DNA of 64,000 nucleotides from Curtobacterium sp. MCSS17_008 (GCF_003234185.1 NZ_QKSM01000012.1:22354-86353), one strand, 5' to 3'; counted from the stretch's first letter, positions 8,967 to 17,924 are shown. Numbers and translations: made by a program. Notes: generated from the sequence alone by a model not told the origin.

Positions 8967-10973
8967 TCAGTCGCGGGTCGTGATGCCGAACGGCGAGCTC
9001 TCGAGGTTCGTGAAGTTCCCCACCGTCGCCCGGACCGTGCACGAGGGCGCGACGGACAGCGCGGTGACGACCAACCCGTCCGACGACACGGCCAGCGCTC
9101 CCGAACACCCGTCGGCGAAGCGGACGCCGGACTCGCCGCCCGCCACGTCGGTGAGCATCTCGGACGGCCGGCCGGTCGACGGGCTGCGGTAGAGCGGGTT
9201 GAGCTCGTCGGCGCCGCTCGGCCACACCGGCACGAGCGTCACGGGCAGCGTCGTCTGGCTCACGGTGCGGTCGGGGGTGCGGACCTCGACGCCCTGCAGC
9301 CGCTGCACGGGGTAGGCGGTCCCGGTGACGGTGTCGTCCGTCACGGCCGCGGTGGTGGCGGCGCCGGCGGCGTCCAGCCACTCCTGCAGACCGGCCTGGT
9401 CGAGGACGTCGGCCAGCTGCACGGTCGCCTGCACGGTGAGGTCCTCGCCGGCGGGGACGACGACGTCCGACAGCGCCCACGCACACCGGGCGTCCACCCC
9501 GGTCAGCGAGGGCTGGTTCCGTGCGCCGGAGACCTCGTCCCCGGTCCACGTCGCCGCGGGGCAGTCGGCTCGTCCGTCCGCGCCCGGGAGCACCTCGAGC
9601 AGGGGGCCGCGCAGCGTCGCCGACTGCGCGGCGTACGTGATCGCGAGCTCGACCGTCCCGCGCTCGGGGTCGATCGTGGCCTTGCGCGTGGTCGACAGCC
9701 CCGTCGGCAGGGGGCGGTCCTGCTGGTACGCGCTCGCGGCCTGCGCCGTGCGCGCATCGCTCGGGGTCCCGTCGCCGCCGAGGGCACCCGGCAGCCAGAC
9801 GACACCGCCGACGACGAGCGCGGCGACGAGGACGACGCCCAGTGCGCCGACCCCGAGCATCCGGTTCGTGAGCCAGTCGGGGCGCTGCCAGCGGCGTCGT
9901 GGCGGCGCCTCCGGCTCGCGCTCGACCGGCAACGGCTGCCGCGCGAGCGGACGGATGACGGTCTGCGACCCTGCCGGGCCGAGCTCGGGCGCGGGCCCGG
10001 CGTCCTCGGCGGACGTCGGGCCGGACTCGGCGGCGTCCTGCCGGACACCGCGGACGACGGTCGCGGGACGCTCGACCTCGGTGAACGAGTCCGGGTCGGC
10101 CGACGGAGCCAGTGCCGGGGCGTCGGCGAGCTGCCGCGCGAGGCGACGGAGGGTCGCGGCGGCGTCGGCGGCGGCCGGGCGTGCGGACGGGTCCTTCGCG
10201 AGCATCGTCGCGAGCGCCGACCACAGCGGCTCGGGGACGTCGAGGCGCGGTGGGTCCGAGGTCACGTGCCGGTAGGCCACCGCGAAGTCCGTCCCGGGCC
10301 CGGCGAACGGCGTGCGCCCGGCCAGGAGCTCGTAGAGCATGACGCCGGCGCCGTAGACGTCGGCCGCGGGACCGGACCGGCCCTGGCTGATCGACTCGGG
10401 CGCCATGTACTGCGGGGTGCCGAGCAGTCCGGTCGTCGTGCGCTGCCGGTCGGCCACGACGGACGCGATGCCGAAGTCGGACACCCGGACGTCACCGGTG
10501 GCCCCGGTCGTGAACGGCGTCGCGAGCAGCACGTTGTCGGGCTTCACGTCGCGGTGGGTGACGTCCTGCGCATGGGCGGCGGCGAGAGCGTCGAGCGTCT
10601 CGGCCGTGATCGTCAGGGCGTCACGGGGTGGGAGCGTGCCGGCGGTGACGAGCACGTCGCGCGCCGAGCCGCCGGCCACCAGGTCCATGACGATGGCGAG
10701 CCGGTCGCCCTCGACGACCAGGTCGCGGACCCGGACGATCGACGGGTGCTGCAGACCGAGGAGCACGGTGCGCTCGCGGACGAACCGTTCGACGATGGCG
10801 GGGTCGGCGGCGAGCTCCGCACGCAGGAGCTTCGCGGCGACGTGCTCGCCGGTCGCGGTGTGCTCGGCGCGCCAGACCTCGCCCGTCGCGCCCGTGCCGA
10901 GCAGGTCGACGAGCCGGTACGACGCACCGAGCGGTTCACCGCGGCCGTACTGCGCCCGCCCCTGGTCCGTCAC
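8967..10973 (-). CDS. Membrane Ser/Thr protein kinase (PknB-like)
   Basis: A 668-residue protein. Residues 20-280 are a Hanks-type kinase domain with all key parts: glycine loop LLGTGATGEVW, Lys48, the HRDVKPDN catalytic loop (His140-Asp142), DFG at 166-168 and APE at 191-193. A linker leads to one membrane segment near 370-395, and the rest is an extracytoplasmic region of unknown fold, without recognisable PASTA repeats. It is convergent with the EssC-like ATPase gene, whose FHA domain is a natural phosphothreonine reader, so the two may form one signalling unit (inference). The GTG start follows a GGGGGC stretch. EssB of type VIIb systems has a pseudokinase fold, but this protein keeps its catalytic residues. 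Confidence 0.93.
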   Translation of the reverse strand: MTDQGRAQYGRGEPLGASYRLVDLLGTGATGEVWRAEHTATGEHVAAKLLRAELAADPAIVERFVRERTVLLGLQHPSIVRVRDLVVEGDRLAIVMDLVAGGSARDVLVTAGTLPPRDALTITAETLDALAAAHAQDVTHRDVKPDNVLLATPFTTGATGDVRVSDFGIASVVADRQRTTTGLLGTPQYMAPESISQGRSGPAADVYGAGVMLYELLAGRTPFAGPGTDFAVAYRHVTSDPPRLDVPEPLWSALATMLAKDPSARPAAADAAATLRRLARQLADAPALAPSADPDSFTEVERPATVVRGVRQDAAESGPTSAEDAGPAPELGPAGSQTVIRPLARQPLPVEREPEAPPRRRWQRPDWLTNRMLGVGALGVVLVAALVVGGVVWLPGALGGDGTPSDARTAQAASAYQQDRPLPTGLSTTRKATIDPERGTVELAITYAAQSATLRGPLLEVLPGADGRADCPAATWTGDEVSGARNQPSLTGVDARCAWALSDVVVPAGEDLTVQATVQLADVLDQAGLQEWLDAAGAATTAAVTDDTVTGTAYPVQRLQGVEVRTPDRTVSQTTLPVTLVPVWPSGADELNPLYRSPSTGRPSEMLTDVAGGESGVRFADGCSGALAVSSDGLVVTALSVAPSCTVRATVGNFTNLESSPFGITTRD

Positions 10974-11020
10974 GTTGCCCCCGAGTGCCCTGGCCGACCC
11001 CTCGTCGACCTCGCGTCATG

Positions 11021-11872
11021 TTACCGGCCGGGGCCCGCGGCGTACTGCACGTCGATCGCGTGCTGGGTGAACCCGGAGCGGCGGTAGAGCGCGAGCGCCG
11101 GTTCGTTGTCGCCCTCGACGTAGAGCGCCGCCGCGTCGAGACCGCGACCGGCGAGCCGTGCCGACCCCGCACGCATGAGCACGCCGCCGAGCCCCCGGCC
11201 CTGCAGGTCCGGGCGGACCGCGACCGCGTAGTACTCACCGACGCCGTCCTCGACCTTGAGCCAGCACGAGCCCGCGAGCGCACCGTCGGCGTCACGCAGG
11301 AGCAGGAGGTCCTCGCCGTCGAACCACGACTCGGCCTCGCGGGCACGGAGGTCCTCGAGGGTCATCCGCCCCTGCTCCGGGTGGTGGGCGAAGGCTGCGG
11401 CGTTGAGGGCGAGCCAGGCGTCCTCGTCGTCGGGGTCGCCGGCGTGGAACGACGACAGCGAGTACCCCGCGGGCACGCCGGCGTCGAGCACGTCCGACCC
11501 GTCCGACGCGACCGGAGCGCGGAGCTGCAGGAGCGTCCGGACGGCGGACCAGCCGTGCCGGTCGGCGAGCACGCGCGCCGCCGGGTGGTCTCCGTGCGCC
11601 CACGCGAGCCGCGGTACGTCGCGGTCGGACGCGGCGGCCCCGCCGCCCGGGGTGAGCACCTGCTCGACGAGGGCTGACCCGATGCCCCGGCCACGGGCCT
11701 CCCGGGCGACCACGAGCTCCAGCTCGCCGTCCCGCACCACGGCGACACCGCGCTCGTCACCGACGACGGTGGCGCGCCCTGCGCGGACGTCGACCAGTGT
11801 CTGGTCGGAGAACGGCGGCGCCTCGCCTGCCGCGACCGACGCGGCGGCGAGCATCTCGACGACGGCGAGCAC
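11021..11872 (-). CDS. mshD: Mycothiol synthase
   Basis: A 283-residue protein with two GNAT acetyltransferase halves. MshD acetylates Cys-GlcN-Ins with acetyl-CoA, the last step of mycothiol synthesis, the main low-molecular-weight thiol of Actinomycetota. Acetyl-CoA loop motifs are visible in both halves: ARGRGIGSALV near residues 60-70 and LQGRGLGGVLM near 225-235. The C-terminal GDNEPALALYRRSGF stretch is typical. The length is close to the usual 300. The GTG start shares one base with the TAG stop of the upstream regulator, so the two are translationally coupled. The glnR-mshD neighbourhood is also known in mycobacteria. Confidence 0.9.
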   Translation of the reverse strand: MLAVVEMLAAASVAAGEAPPFSDQTLVDVRAGRATVVGDERGVAVVRDGELELVVAREARGRGIGSALVEQVLTPGGGAAASDRDVPRLAWAHGDHPAARVLADRHGWSAVRTLLQLRAPVASDGSDVLDAGVPAGYSLSSFHAGDPDDEDAWLALNAAAFAHHPEQGRMTLEDLRAREAESWFDGEDLLLLRDADGALAGSCWLKVEDGVGEYYAVAVRPDLQGRGLGGVLMRAGSARLAGRGLDAAALYVEGDNEPALALYRRSGFTQHAIDVQYAAGPGR

Positions 11873-12555
11873 TACTGACCCGCCAGGCGTTCGGCCTCGT
11901 CGTCGTGCACGTTGAAGCGGTAGCCGACGTTGCGGACGGTGCCGATGAGCGACTCGAGGTCGCCGAGCTTCGCGCGGAGGCGCCGCACGTGCACGTCGAC
12001 GGTGCGTGTGCCGCCGAAGTAGTCGTAGCCCCAGACCTCGCTGAGGAGCTGCTCACGGGTGAAGACCCGAGACGGGTGCGAGGCGAAGAAGCGGAGGAGC
12101 TCGAACTCCTTGAACGTCAGGTCGAGTGGCCGGCCGCGGACCTTCGCCGAGTAGCTGGCCTCGTCGATGACGACGCCCGAGGCCTGGATCTTCGAACCCG
12201 TCGGGTTCCTCGCGGCGCGACCGGTCGTCAGGCGGATGCGCGCGTCGACCTCGGCCGGGCCGGCGCTCTCGAGCACGACGTCGTCGACGTTCCACTCGCT
12301 GTTCACCGCGGTCAGGCCGCCCTCGGTCACGACCAGGATCACCGGCGTCGTCGAACCGCTCGTCGCGAGGATCTTGCAGAGGGCCTTCGCGCTCACCAGG
12401 TCCAGGCGGGCGTCGACGAACATCAGGTCGCTCTGCGGGGCGTTCACCAGCTGGGCGGCCTCGGCGGGGACGTGGCGGATCCGGTGGCTCAGGAGGCCGA
12501 GACTCGGCAGGACGTCGCCGGGCGCGGCTGAGGTGAGTACCAGGAGCTGGGCCAC
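11872..12555 (-). CDS. glnR: GlnR-type orphan response regulator
   Basis: A 227-residue protein with a receiver-like N-terminal half (Asp48 in the LMFVDAR motif) and an OmpR-type winged helix in the C-terminal half (about 125-220, with [15 protein letters not shown] and [13 protein letters not shown]). GlnR controls nitrogen assimilation genes in actinobacteria and works without a partner kinase. The receiver lacks the usual acidic cluster at its start, as expected for an atypical receiver. A GTG start follows GGAGG, and a TAGGAT -10 box lies on this strand at 12588-12593. mshD follows with a one-base overlap. A generic OmpR-family label is the fallback. Confidence 0.82.
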   Translation of the reverse strand: MAQLLVLTSAAPGDVLPSLGLLSHRIRHVPAEAAQLVNAPQSDLMFVDARLDLVSAKALCKILATSGSTTPVILVVTEGGLTAVNSEWNVDDVVLESAGPAEVDARIRLTTGRAARNPTGSKIQASGVVIDEASYSAKVRGRPLDLTFKEFELLRFFASHPSRVFTREQLLSEVWGYDYFGGTRTVDVHVRRLRAKLGDLESLIGTVRNVGYRFNVHDDEAERLAGQ

Positions 12556-12686
12556 AGGACCTCCAGGACGAGGGGACGCGTGGAGCCATCCTAGTGATGC
12601 CCGCGCAGTCGACCGCCGACCGGCCGGTCGGTCGGTCGGGGGCGGTCCGGAGTGCGTCCTGCCGTCGTCCTGTCATGATGGAGGGC

Positions 12687-12965
12687 GTGACCGAGCCCAC
12701 GCCCCTCGACCAGCGCCGACTGCGGCTGACGTCCGTGCTGCCGGTGTGGGTGCTCGCGGTCGTCGGGGCCGTGCTCGTCCTCACCCTCCCCGAGAAGGAC
12801 GACTTCGCGTGGCTGCTGCTCGTGTTCGTGCTCTGCGTGCTCGTCAGCTTCGTGCTGCAGCTCATCACCGCGACGAAGGACGGACTGGTCGAGCGGATCA
12901 GCATCGCGTCCTCGGGGGCGTTCGTCGTCGTGCTCGTCACCGCCGTGGTGCTCCTGGCGCGATGA
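12687..12965 (+). CDS. Small membrane protein, unknown function
   Basis: About 92 residues with three hydrophobic segments (about 16-33, 40-61 and 72-91), no catalytic motif and no recognised family. It is transcribed away from glnR. GTG 12687 gives the N-terminus VTEPTPLDQRRLR, which looks natural. ATG 12675 or 12678 would add three or four residues and leave GGAGG inside the gene. The start is therefore uncertain by a few codons. Confidence 0.7.
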   Translation: MTEPTPLDQRRLRLTSVLPVWVLAVVGAVLVLTLPEKDDFAWLLLVFVLCVLVSFVLQLITATKDGLVERISIASSGAFVVVLVTAVVLLAR

Positions 12966-12988
12966 GGTCCGACGCGTAGACTCGCCGC

Positions 12989-13105
12989 ATGGATTCGCTG
13001 CTTGCGCTCGAGCTGTTCTACGTGGGCCTCCTCGGCCTGGCGTCGCTCGCGATCGCGTTCATCTCGGTCGTCGTCGTCGTGAAGCTCTTCAAGGGTCAGC
13101 GTTGA
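12989..13105 (+). CDS. 38-residue single-span membrane protein
   Basis: A short ORF, MDSLLALELF through KLFKGQR, almost entirely one hydrophobic helix (about 8-31) with a basic C-terminal tail. TAGACT at 12977-12982 is six bases before the ATG, so the mRNA is probably leaderless. Its TGA overlaps the TTG start of the next gene (TTGA), which suggests coupled translation of this peptide with the nitrobindin-like protein. Function is unknown; a membrane tether or regulator for the neighbour is a guess. Confidence 0.65.
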   Translation: MDSLLALELFYVGLLGLASLAIAFISVVVVVKLFKGQR

Positions 13106-13704
13106 TCGAACTGCCGGAGGGCCTGGCGCCCGAGCTCGTCCCGCTGTCCTGGCTCGTCGGCGTGTGGGAGGGCACGGGCGTGGTCGAGTACCCCGTGGGC
13201 GACGAGGACGAGCCCCGCAAGTACGAGTTCGGCCAGCGCGTGAGCTTCAGCCACGACGGCCTGCCCTACCTCAACTACTCCTCGACGACGTGGCTGCTCG
13301 ACGACGAGCACACGCCGCTCGCCGCGGAGATGGGCTACTGGCGCATCGACCGACCGAACGAGCCCGGTGACCGCGGTCCGGGGATGCTCATGGGTGACGG
13401 ACCGGCCCCGTTCAGCACGGTGGAGAGCGTCGAGACGCTCCGCAACACGACCGACGGCTTCGACGTCGAAGCGGCCATCATCCACCCGACGGGCGTCAAC
13501 GAGCTCTACGTCGGCCGCGTCAAGAAGGGCCGGATCGACCTGGCCACCGACGCCGTGATGCGCTCGCCGAACGCGAAGGACTACTCCGCCGCGACCCGCC
13601 TGTACGGGCTGGTCGAGGGCAAGCTGTTCTGGGCGTGGGACATCGCCGCCCTCGGGCAGCAGCTCACCTCGCACGCGTCGGGGCAGCTCGCGAAGGTCGA
13701 CTGA
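13102..13704 (+). CDS. Nitrobindin-like heme-binding beta-barrel (FABP/DUF1794 family)
   Basis: A 200-residue protein with the GVWEGTG motif (20-26) typical of nitrobindins and a conserved His near 191 (LTSHASG), the usual proximal heme ligand. Members are ten-stranded barrels that bind ferric heme and react with NO or peroxynitrite; the physiological role is not settled. The start is TTG 13102, overlapping the stop of the 38-residue membrane peptide. The stop overlaps the ygfZ start (TGATG), so the three genes form an operon. Confidence 0.87.
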   Translation: MIELPEGLAPELVPLSWLVGVWEGTGVVEYPVGDEDEPRKYEFGQRVSFSHDGLPYLNYSSTTWLLDDEHTPLAAEMGYWRIDRPNEPGDRGPGMLMGDGPAPFSTVESVETLRNTTDGFDVEAAIIHPTGVNELYVGRVKKGRIDLATDAVMRSPNAKDYSAATRLYGLVEGKLFWAWDIAALGQQLTSHASGQLAKVD

Positions 13705-14771
13705 TGTCCGCCTTCAGCGGGCGTGACGGCTTCGTCGCGACCGAGGCCGGTCCGGCGGCCCACTTCGGCAACCCGACCGGCGAACAACGGGCGCTCGCGT
13801 CCGGTCGTGCGGTCGTCGAGCTGGGGCTCGGGGTCGTCACGGTCAGCGGGCCCGACCGCCTGTCCTGGCTCAACTCGATCACGTCCCAGTTGCTCACCGG
13901 GCTCGCGCCCGGGGAGAGCACCGAGACGCTCGTGCTCGACCAGTCCGGCCGCGTCGAGCACGCCGCCCGCGTGGTCGACGACGGCGAGGTCACGTGGCTC
14001 CTCACCGAGGCCGCCGACGCAGCACCGCTCGCGGGGTGGCTCGACTCGATGCGCTTCATGCTCCGCGTCGAGGTCGCCGATCGCTCGGCCGACTTCGTCA
14101 CGCTCGGCCGCTTCGACGGTTCGGCAGCGCCCGACGACGTGGTCGTCGAGTGGGTCGACCCGTGGTCGTCGGTGACGCCCGGTGGGTGGGGCTACGCCGC
14201 CCTGGAGGCCCACCCCGCGTCCGACTGGACCCTCCGCATCGACGTGGTCACCCCGGAGACCGCTGCCGCGATCGCCGCGTCGGACGCGCCGGTCGCGGGG
14301 CTGCTCGCGGTCGAGGCGCTGCGGATCGCCGCCTGGCGCCCCGCGCTGTCCGACGTCGACGAGCGCACCATCCCGCACGAGCTCGACTGGCTCCGCTCCG
14401 CCGTGCACCTGTCGAAGGGCTGCTACCGCGGACAGGAGACCGTCGCGAAGGTGCACAACCTCGGGCACCCGCCCCGCCGCGTCGCGATGCTGCACCTGGA
14501 CGGCTCGGACGGCGTGCTGCCGGCTCCGGGCACCACGGTCGAGCTCGACGGGAAGGAGGTCGGGCGCCTCACCGCGTCGGCGCTCCACCACGAACTCGGG
14601 CCGATCGGGCTCGCGGTCGTGAAGCGCTCGCTCGACCCCGCGGCGACGCTCACGCTGACGGTGGACGACGTCGTCGTCACCGCGGCGCAGGAGGTCATCG
14701 TGCCGCCGGGTGCCGGAGCCACCGCGAACGTGCCGCGCCTGCCGCGACTCGGAGCCGTCCGCCGCTCCTGA
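13704..14771 (+). CDS. ygfZ: Folate-binding Fe-S cluster repair protein YgfZ
   Basis: A 355-residue protein of the GcvT/YgfZ fold with the family signature KGCYRGQE at about 238-245. YgfZ uses tetrahydrofolate to help maintain certain iron-sulfur enzymes. ATG 13704 shares its A with the stop of the preceding gene. The next gene is convergent, 11 bases away, with no clear terminator between them. Confidence 0.9.
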   Translation: MSAFSGRDGFVATEAGPAAHFGNPTGEQRALASGRAVVELGLGVVTVSGPDRLSWLNSITSQLLTGLAPGESTETLVLDQSGRVEHAARVVDDGEVTWLLTEAADAAPLAGWLDSMRFMLRVEVADRSADFVTLGRFDGSAAPDDVVVEWVDPWSSVTPGGWGYAALEAHPASDWTLRIDVVTPETAAAIAASDAPVAGLLAVEALRIAAWRPALSDVDERTIPHELDWLRSAVHLSKGCYRGQETVAKVHNLGHPPRRVAMLHLDGSDGVLPAPGTTVELDGKEVGRLTASALHHELGPIGLAVVKRSLDPAATLTLTVDDVVVTAAQEVIVPPGAGATANVPRLPRLGAVRRS

Positions 14772-14782
14772 ACCGAGCGGCC

Positions 14783-15556
14783 TCAGGCGGGCGCCACGAC
14801 GGACCAGGGGACGCTGAGTTCGCCGAGCCGCCACCGCGTGACGCCGTGCAGGACCGGCCACCCGCGGTCGCGCATGCCCTGCACGGTCGCGATCCAGCGC
14901 TGCCGCGGCCCGTACGTGCCGAGCGGCGCTGCCACCGCCCACGACCGGTCGAGGTCCAGCAGGAACGCGTGCACCCGCTCGCCGGGCACGTTCCGGTGGA
15001 TCAACGCCTTCGGCAACCGTTCGGCGACGATGCTCGGCAGTTCGAGGTCGGCGACACGGAGCGACACCGTGAAGGTGTGCGGAGCGTGTTCGTCGAGCGT
15101 GACCCAGGACGCCACCCGTCCGACCTCGTTGCACGTGCCCTCCACGAGCGCACCCCCGGGCTGCAGGCGGTCCTGCATGATGCGCCACGAGTCCACGACG
15201 GCGGCCTCGTCGTACTGGCGCAGCACGTTGAACGCCCGGATGACGGCGGGTCGCCGACCGCCCGGGGTCGGCGTCTCGAAGCCGCCCAGCCGGAAGGTCA
15301 CGCCGTCGCGGGTCCCCGCGTTCGCCAGGGCCACGCGCGCCGGCTCGATCTCGATGCCCGTCACCTCGACGTCGGGGCGGACCCTCGCCAGGCGGTCGCG
15401 GAGCTCGAGCGTCGTCGTGGGGCGGGCGCCGTACCCGACGTCGGCGACCAGCGGGTCCGCGGTGCGGCGGAGGGCGGGGAGCGCGGCGATCCACCGGTCG
15501 ACACGGCGGAGTCGGTTGTAGCCGGTGGTCCCGCGCGTGACGTTCCCGATGGGCAT
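14783..15556 (-). CDS. Class I SAM-dependent methyltransferase, substrate unknown
   Basis: A 257-residue protein with a motif I-like region at residues 36-47 ([12 protein letters not shown]), followed by the acidic strand end [12 protein letters not shown] that binds the SAM ribose. The substrate cannot be read from the sequence. The ATG at 15556 is six bases after TACCCT on this strand, so the transcript is probably leaderless. gpmA starts divergently 57 bases away, also leaderless. Confidence 0.8.
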   Translation of the reverse strand: MPIGNVTRGTTGYNRLRRVDRWIAALPALRRTADPLVADVGYGARPTTTLELRDRLARVRPDVEVTGIEIEPARVALANAGTRDGVTFRLGGFETPTPGGRRPAVIRAFNVLRQYDEAAVVDSWRIMQDRLQPGGALVEGTCNEVGRVASWVTLDEHAPHTFTVSLRVADLELPSIVAERLPKALIHRNVPGERVHAFLLDLDRSWAVAAPLGTYGPRQRWIATVQGMRDRGWPVLHGVTRWRLGELSVPWSVVAPA

Positions 15557-15612
15557 GCGTCCAGGGTACGGGCGCCCGGAACGTCGGCACGGCGCTCGGT
15601 AGACTCGGCAGC

Positions 15613-16359
15613 ATGACCTCCACGCTCGTCCTGCTCCGTCACGGCAACAGTGACTGGAACCAGAAGAACCTGTTCACCGGTTGGGTGGACGTCCGACTCA
15701 GCGAGCTGGGCGAGAAGGAGGCGAAGCGCGCCGGCGAGCTCATCGCCGAGTCGGGCATCGTGCCGGACGTCCTGTACACGTCGCTCCTGACCCGCGCCAT
15801 CCAGACCGCGGACATCGCCCTGCTCGAGGCCGACCTGGCGTGGCTGCCGGTCAAGCGCGACTGGCGCCTCAACGAGCGCCACTACGGCGACCTCCAGGGC
15901 AAGGACAAGGCCCAGACGCTCGAGCAGTACGGCGAGCAGCAGTTCATGGAGTGGCGCCGGTCGTTCGACGTGCCGCCGCCCCCCATCGCCGACGACGCCG
16001 AGTGGTCGCAGGCCGGTGACCGCCGCTACGCCGACCTCGGCGACCAGCTGCCCCGCACCGAGTCGCTGAAGCTCGTGATCGACCGACTGCTGCCGTACTG
16101 GGAGTCGGACATCACGAAGGACCTCGCCGCAGGCAAGACCGTCCTCGTCACCGCGCACGGCAACTCGCTCCGTGCACTCGTCAAGCACCTCGACGGCATC
16201 TCGGACGACGACATCGCGGGCCTCAACATCCCGACGGGCATCCCGCTCGTGTACGAGCTCGACGACGAGTTCCGTCCGACGAAGCCCTCGTACTACCTCG
16301 ACCCCGAGGCCGCCGCTGCCGGTGCCGCCGCCGTGGCCGCGCAGGGCGCCAAGAAGTAG
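15613..16359 (+). CDS. gpmA: 2,3-bisphosphoglycerate-dependent phosphoglycerate mutase
   Basis: A 248-residue enzyme interconverting 3- and 2-phosphoglycerate in glycolysis and gluconeogenesis. Catalytic RHG is at residues 9-11, followed by [13 protein letters not shown]; the second catalytic His lies in AHGNSLR near 183. Length is normal for the family. TAGACT at 15600-15605 ends seven bases before the ATG, indicating a leaderless mRNA. A strong hairpin follows the stop. Confidence 0.96.
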   Translation: MTSTLVLLRHGNSDWNQKNLFTGWVDVRLSELGEKEAKRAGELIAESGIVPDVLYTSLLTRAIQTADIALLEADLAWLPVKRDWRLNERHYGDLQGKDKAQTLEQYGEQQFMEWRRSFDVPPPPIADDAEWSQAGDRRYADLGDQLPRTESLKLVIDRLLPYWESDITKDLAAGKTVLVTAHGNSLRALVKHLDGISDDDIAGLNIPTGIPLVYELDDEFRPTKPSYYLDPEAAAAGAAAVAAQGAKK

Positions 16360-16372
16360 CACCCGCACGACG

Positions 16373-16401
16373 AACGCCCCGCCGGTGACCGGCGGGGCGT
16401 T
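16373..16401 (+). terminator. Terminator after gpmA
   Basis: Near-perfect hairpin AACGCCCCGCCGGT / ACCGGCGGGGCGTT starting 13 bases after the gpmA stop. It also lies before the end of the convergent kinase gene and may serve both. Confidence 0.8.
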
Positions 16402-16440
16402 CCTGCGCCCTGGGGGCTCCGGGCAGCGGGGTCTGCGGGC

Positions 16441-16989
16441 TCAGACGAAGTGCGCGGCGATCTCCTGGACGAGCGCCCCGACGTCGTAGGGCCGTGCGGT
16501 GTCGACCCGCACGACGGGCACGCCCGGCAGCGCGACGGGCTCCGCCTCGGCGCCGTGCTCGTCCCAGAACGCCAGCACGTCGGACAGGTCCCCGTGCACC
16601 TCGTGCCGCACCGGCAGCGTGCCCGGCTCGTACCGGTCGCGCAGCCGGTCCGCGGCGGTGTCCCGGTCGACGTGGCAGAACACCTCGACGGCGCGGGGTG
16701 ACCCGGCGGAGGCGAGTCCCGCCTCCAGACGGTCCCGGTCGCGTGACGGCAGCCAGACGGCGTCGAGGACGACCCCGTTCTCGACGGCCCGGGCCATCGA
16801 CCACATGGTGTCCATCGCGATGCCGCCGAGGTCGCGGGAGCCGATCATCGGGCCGACCACGTCGGCCAGGGGTTCCTTGATGCGGTCCTTCGACAGGAAG
16901 GGGCAGCCGAGCACCTCGGCGAGGGCTGCGCCCACCGTGCTCTTGCCCGAGCCGGGCATCCCGTTGACGACGATCGCGACCTGAGCCAT
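16441..16989 (-). CDS. P-loop small-molecule kinase, substrate unknown
   Basis: A 182-residue protein with Walker A GMPGSGKST at residues 10-18 and a LID-like Arg-rich region (RLRDRYEPG). It resembles shikimate/gluconate-type or zeta-toxin-like P-loop kinases, without signatures that settle the substrate. I chose ATG 16989 because the P-loop must lie near the N-terminus; an upstream extension to 17070 would be non-homologous and crosses the phoU terminator region. Confidence 0.8.
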   Translation of the reverse strand: MAQVAIVVNGMPGSGKSTVGAALAEVLGCPFLSKDRIKEPLADVVGPMIGSRDLGGIAMDTMWSMARAVENGVVLDAVWLPSRDRDRLEAGLASAGSPRAVEVFCHVDRDTAADRLRDRYEPGTLPVRHEVHGDLSDVLAFWDEHGAEAEPVALPGVPVVRVDTARPYDVGALVQEIAAHFV

Positions 16990-17035
16990 GCCCCGATCCT
17001 CGCGTCCTCGGCACCCCTTCGCAAAACGGAACGAG

Positions 17036-17075
17036 GGCGGTTGCCCGCAGCGGTACAGCGCTGCGGGCAACCGCC
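17036..17075 (-). terminator. Terminator after phoU
   Basis: Perfect 17-bp stem (17036-17052 with 17059-17075) and a six-base loop, 20 bases downstream of the phoU stop on its strand. Confidence 0.8.
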
Positions 17076-17094
17076 GAGGTTGCGTCTTGCGGGA

Positions 17095-17766
17095 TCAGGC
17101 GGGGGAGGTCGTCACCGAGGACGCACCGGCCCAGTCGCCCGTCGCCAGGTACTCGACCTTCTTGGCGATCGACACCGCGTGGTCGGCGAAGCGCTCGTGG
17201 TAGCGCGAGGCGAGGGTCGCGTCGACGGTGTCGATCGGGTTGCCCTTCCAGGTCTCGCCGAGCACGAAGTCGAACACGCTGGCGTGCAGCTCGTCGACGG
17301 CGTCGTCCTCGTCGCGGATCTCGGCGGCCAGGGCGATGTCCTCGGTCGCGAGCAGCCGCGTGAGCTTCTGGGCCATCTGCACGTCGTGCGCGCCCATCTC
17401 CTTGAAGGTACCGCGGAGCCCCTTCGGCACGACCTTCTCGGGGAAGCGCTGCCGGGCGAGCTGGGCGATGTGCTCGGCCATGTCGCCCATGCGCTCGAGC
17501 GAGGAGCTGACGCGCAGGGCGGTCACGACGACGCGGAGGTCGCGGGCGACCGGTGCCTGCCGCGCGAGGATGTCGATCGCGATCTCGTCGAGGCTGTTCG
17601 CGGCCGCGTCGATCTTGGCGTCGTCGGCGATCACCTCCTCGGCGAGGGCGACGTCCGACTCGCTGAACGCCTGGGTCGCACGGGTGATCGCGGACTCGAC
17701 GAGCCCGGCGATCTCGGTCAGACGCTCCTGGACGTCCTGGAGCTCCTGCTGGAAGACTTCGCGCAT
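17095..17766 (-). CDS. phoU: Phosphate signalling regulator PhoU
   Basis: A 223-residue all-helical protein with the two repeated three-helix halves of PhoU. Conserved metal-binding motifs E-x3-D-x3 recur (ERMGDMAEH near 92-100 and RYHERFADHAV near 193-203). PhoU damps phosphate signalling by linking the Pst transporter to the sensor kinase. It is divergent from senX3-regX3. A three-repeat PHO box lies 44 bases upstream of its start, so RegX3/PhoP control is likely. Confidence 0.95.
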   Translation of the reverse strand: MREVFQQELQDVQERLTEIAGLVESAITRATQAFSESDVALAEEVIADDAKIDAAANSLDEIAIDILARQAPVARDLRVVVTALRVSSSLERMGDMAEHIAQLARQRFPEKVVPKGLRGTFKEMGAHDVQMAQKLTRLLATEDIALAAEIRDEDDAVDELHASVFDFVLGETWKGNPIDTVDATLASRYHERFADHAVSIAKKVEYLATGDWAGASSVTTSPA

Positions 17767-17809
17767 GGGGGATGTGCCTCTCTGATGCGTACCGGTCGAG
17801 TGTCGTCAG

Positions 17810-17842
17810 CCCAGGTGAACGAACGGTGACCTGCGGCTGAAC
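17810..17842 (-). promoter_or_regulatory. PHO box: three contiguous 11-bp direct repeats
   Basis: On the minus strand the repeats read GTTCAGCCGCA, GGTCACCGTTC and GTTCACCTGGG. Each begins with the G[G/T]TCA core of the actinobacterial PhoP/RegX3 direct-repeat unit, and spacing is exactly 11 bp. The site lies in the phoU-senX3 intergenic region, 44 bases upstream of phoU and 83 upstream of senX3. The match to the consensus is seen directly; binding is inferred. Confidence 0.75.
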
Positions 17843-17912
17843 ACATCGCGATCCGGACCCGGAATCCCGCCACCACGGGGTGAACGGCGTCGGAACCCCG
17901 TGTGACGATCCC

Positions 17913-17918
17913 TACACT
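17913..17918 (+). promoter_or_regulatory. Leaderless -10 box of senX3
   Basis: TACACT ends six bases before the senX3 ATG, which places the first transcribed base at or next to the start codon. No ribosome binding site is present. Confidence 0.6.
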
Positions 17919-17924
17919 GGCGGC

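Noticed and set aside
13581..15623. 680-codon minus-strand frame across ygfZ and the methyltransferase gene
   Set aside because: Overlaps three well-supported genes in other frames and shows no motif; another shadow.
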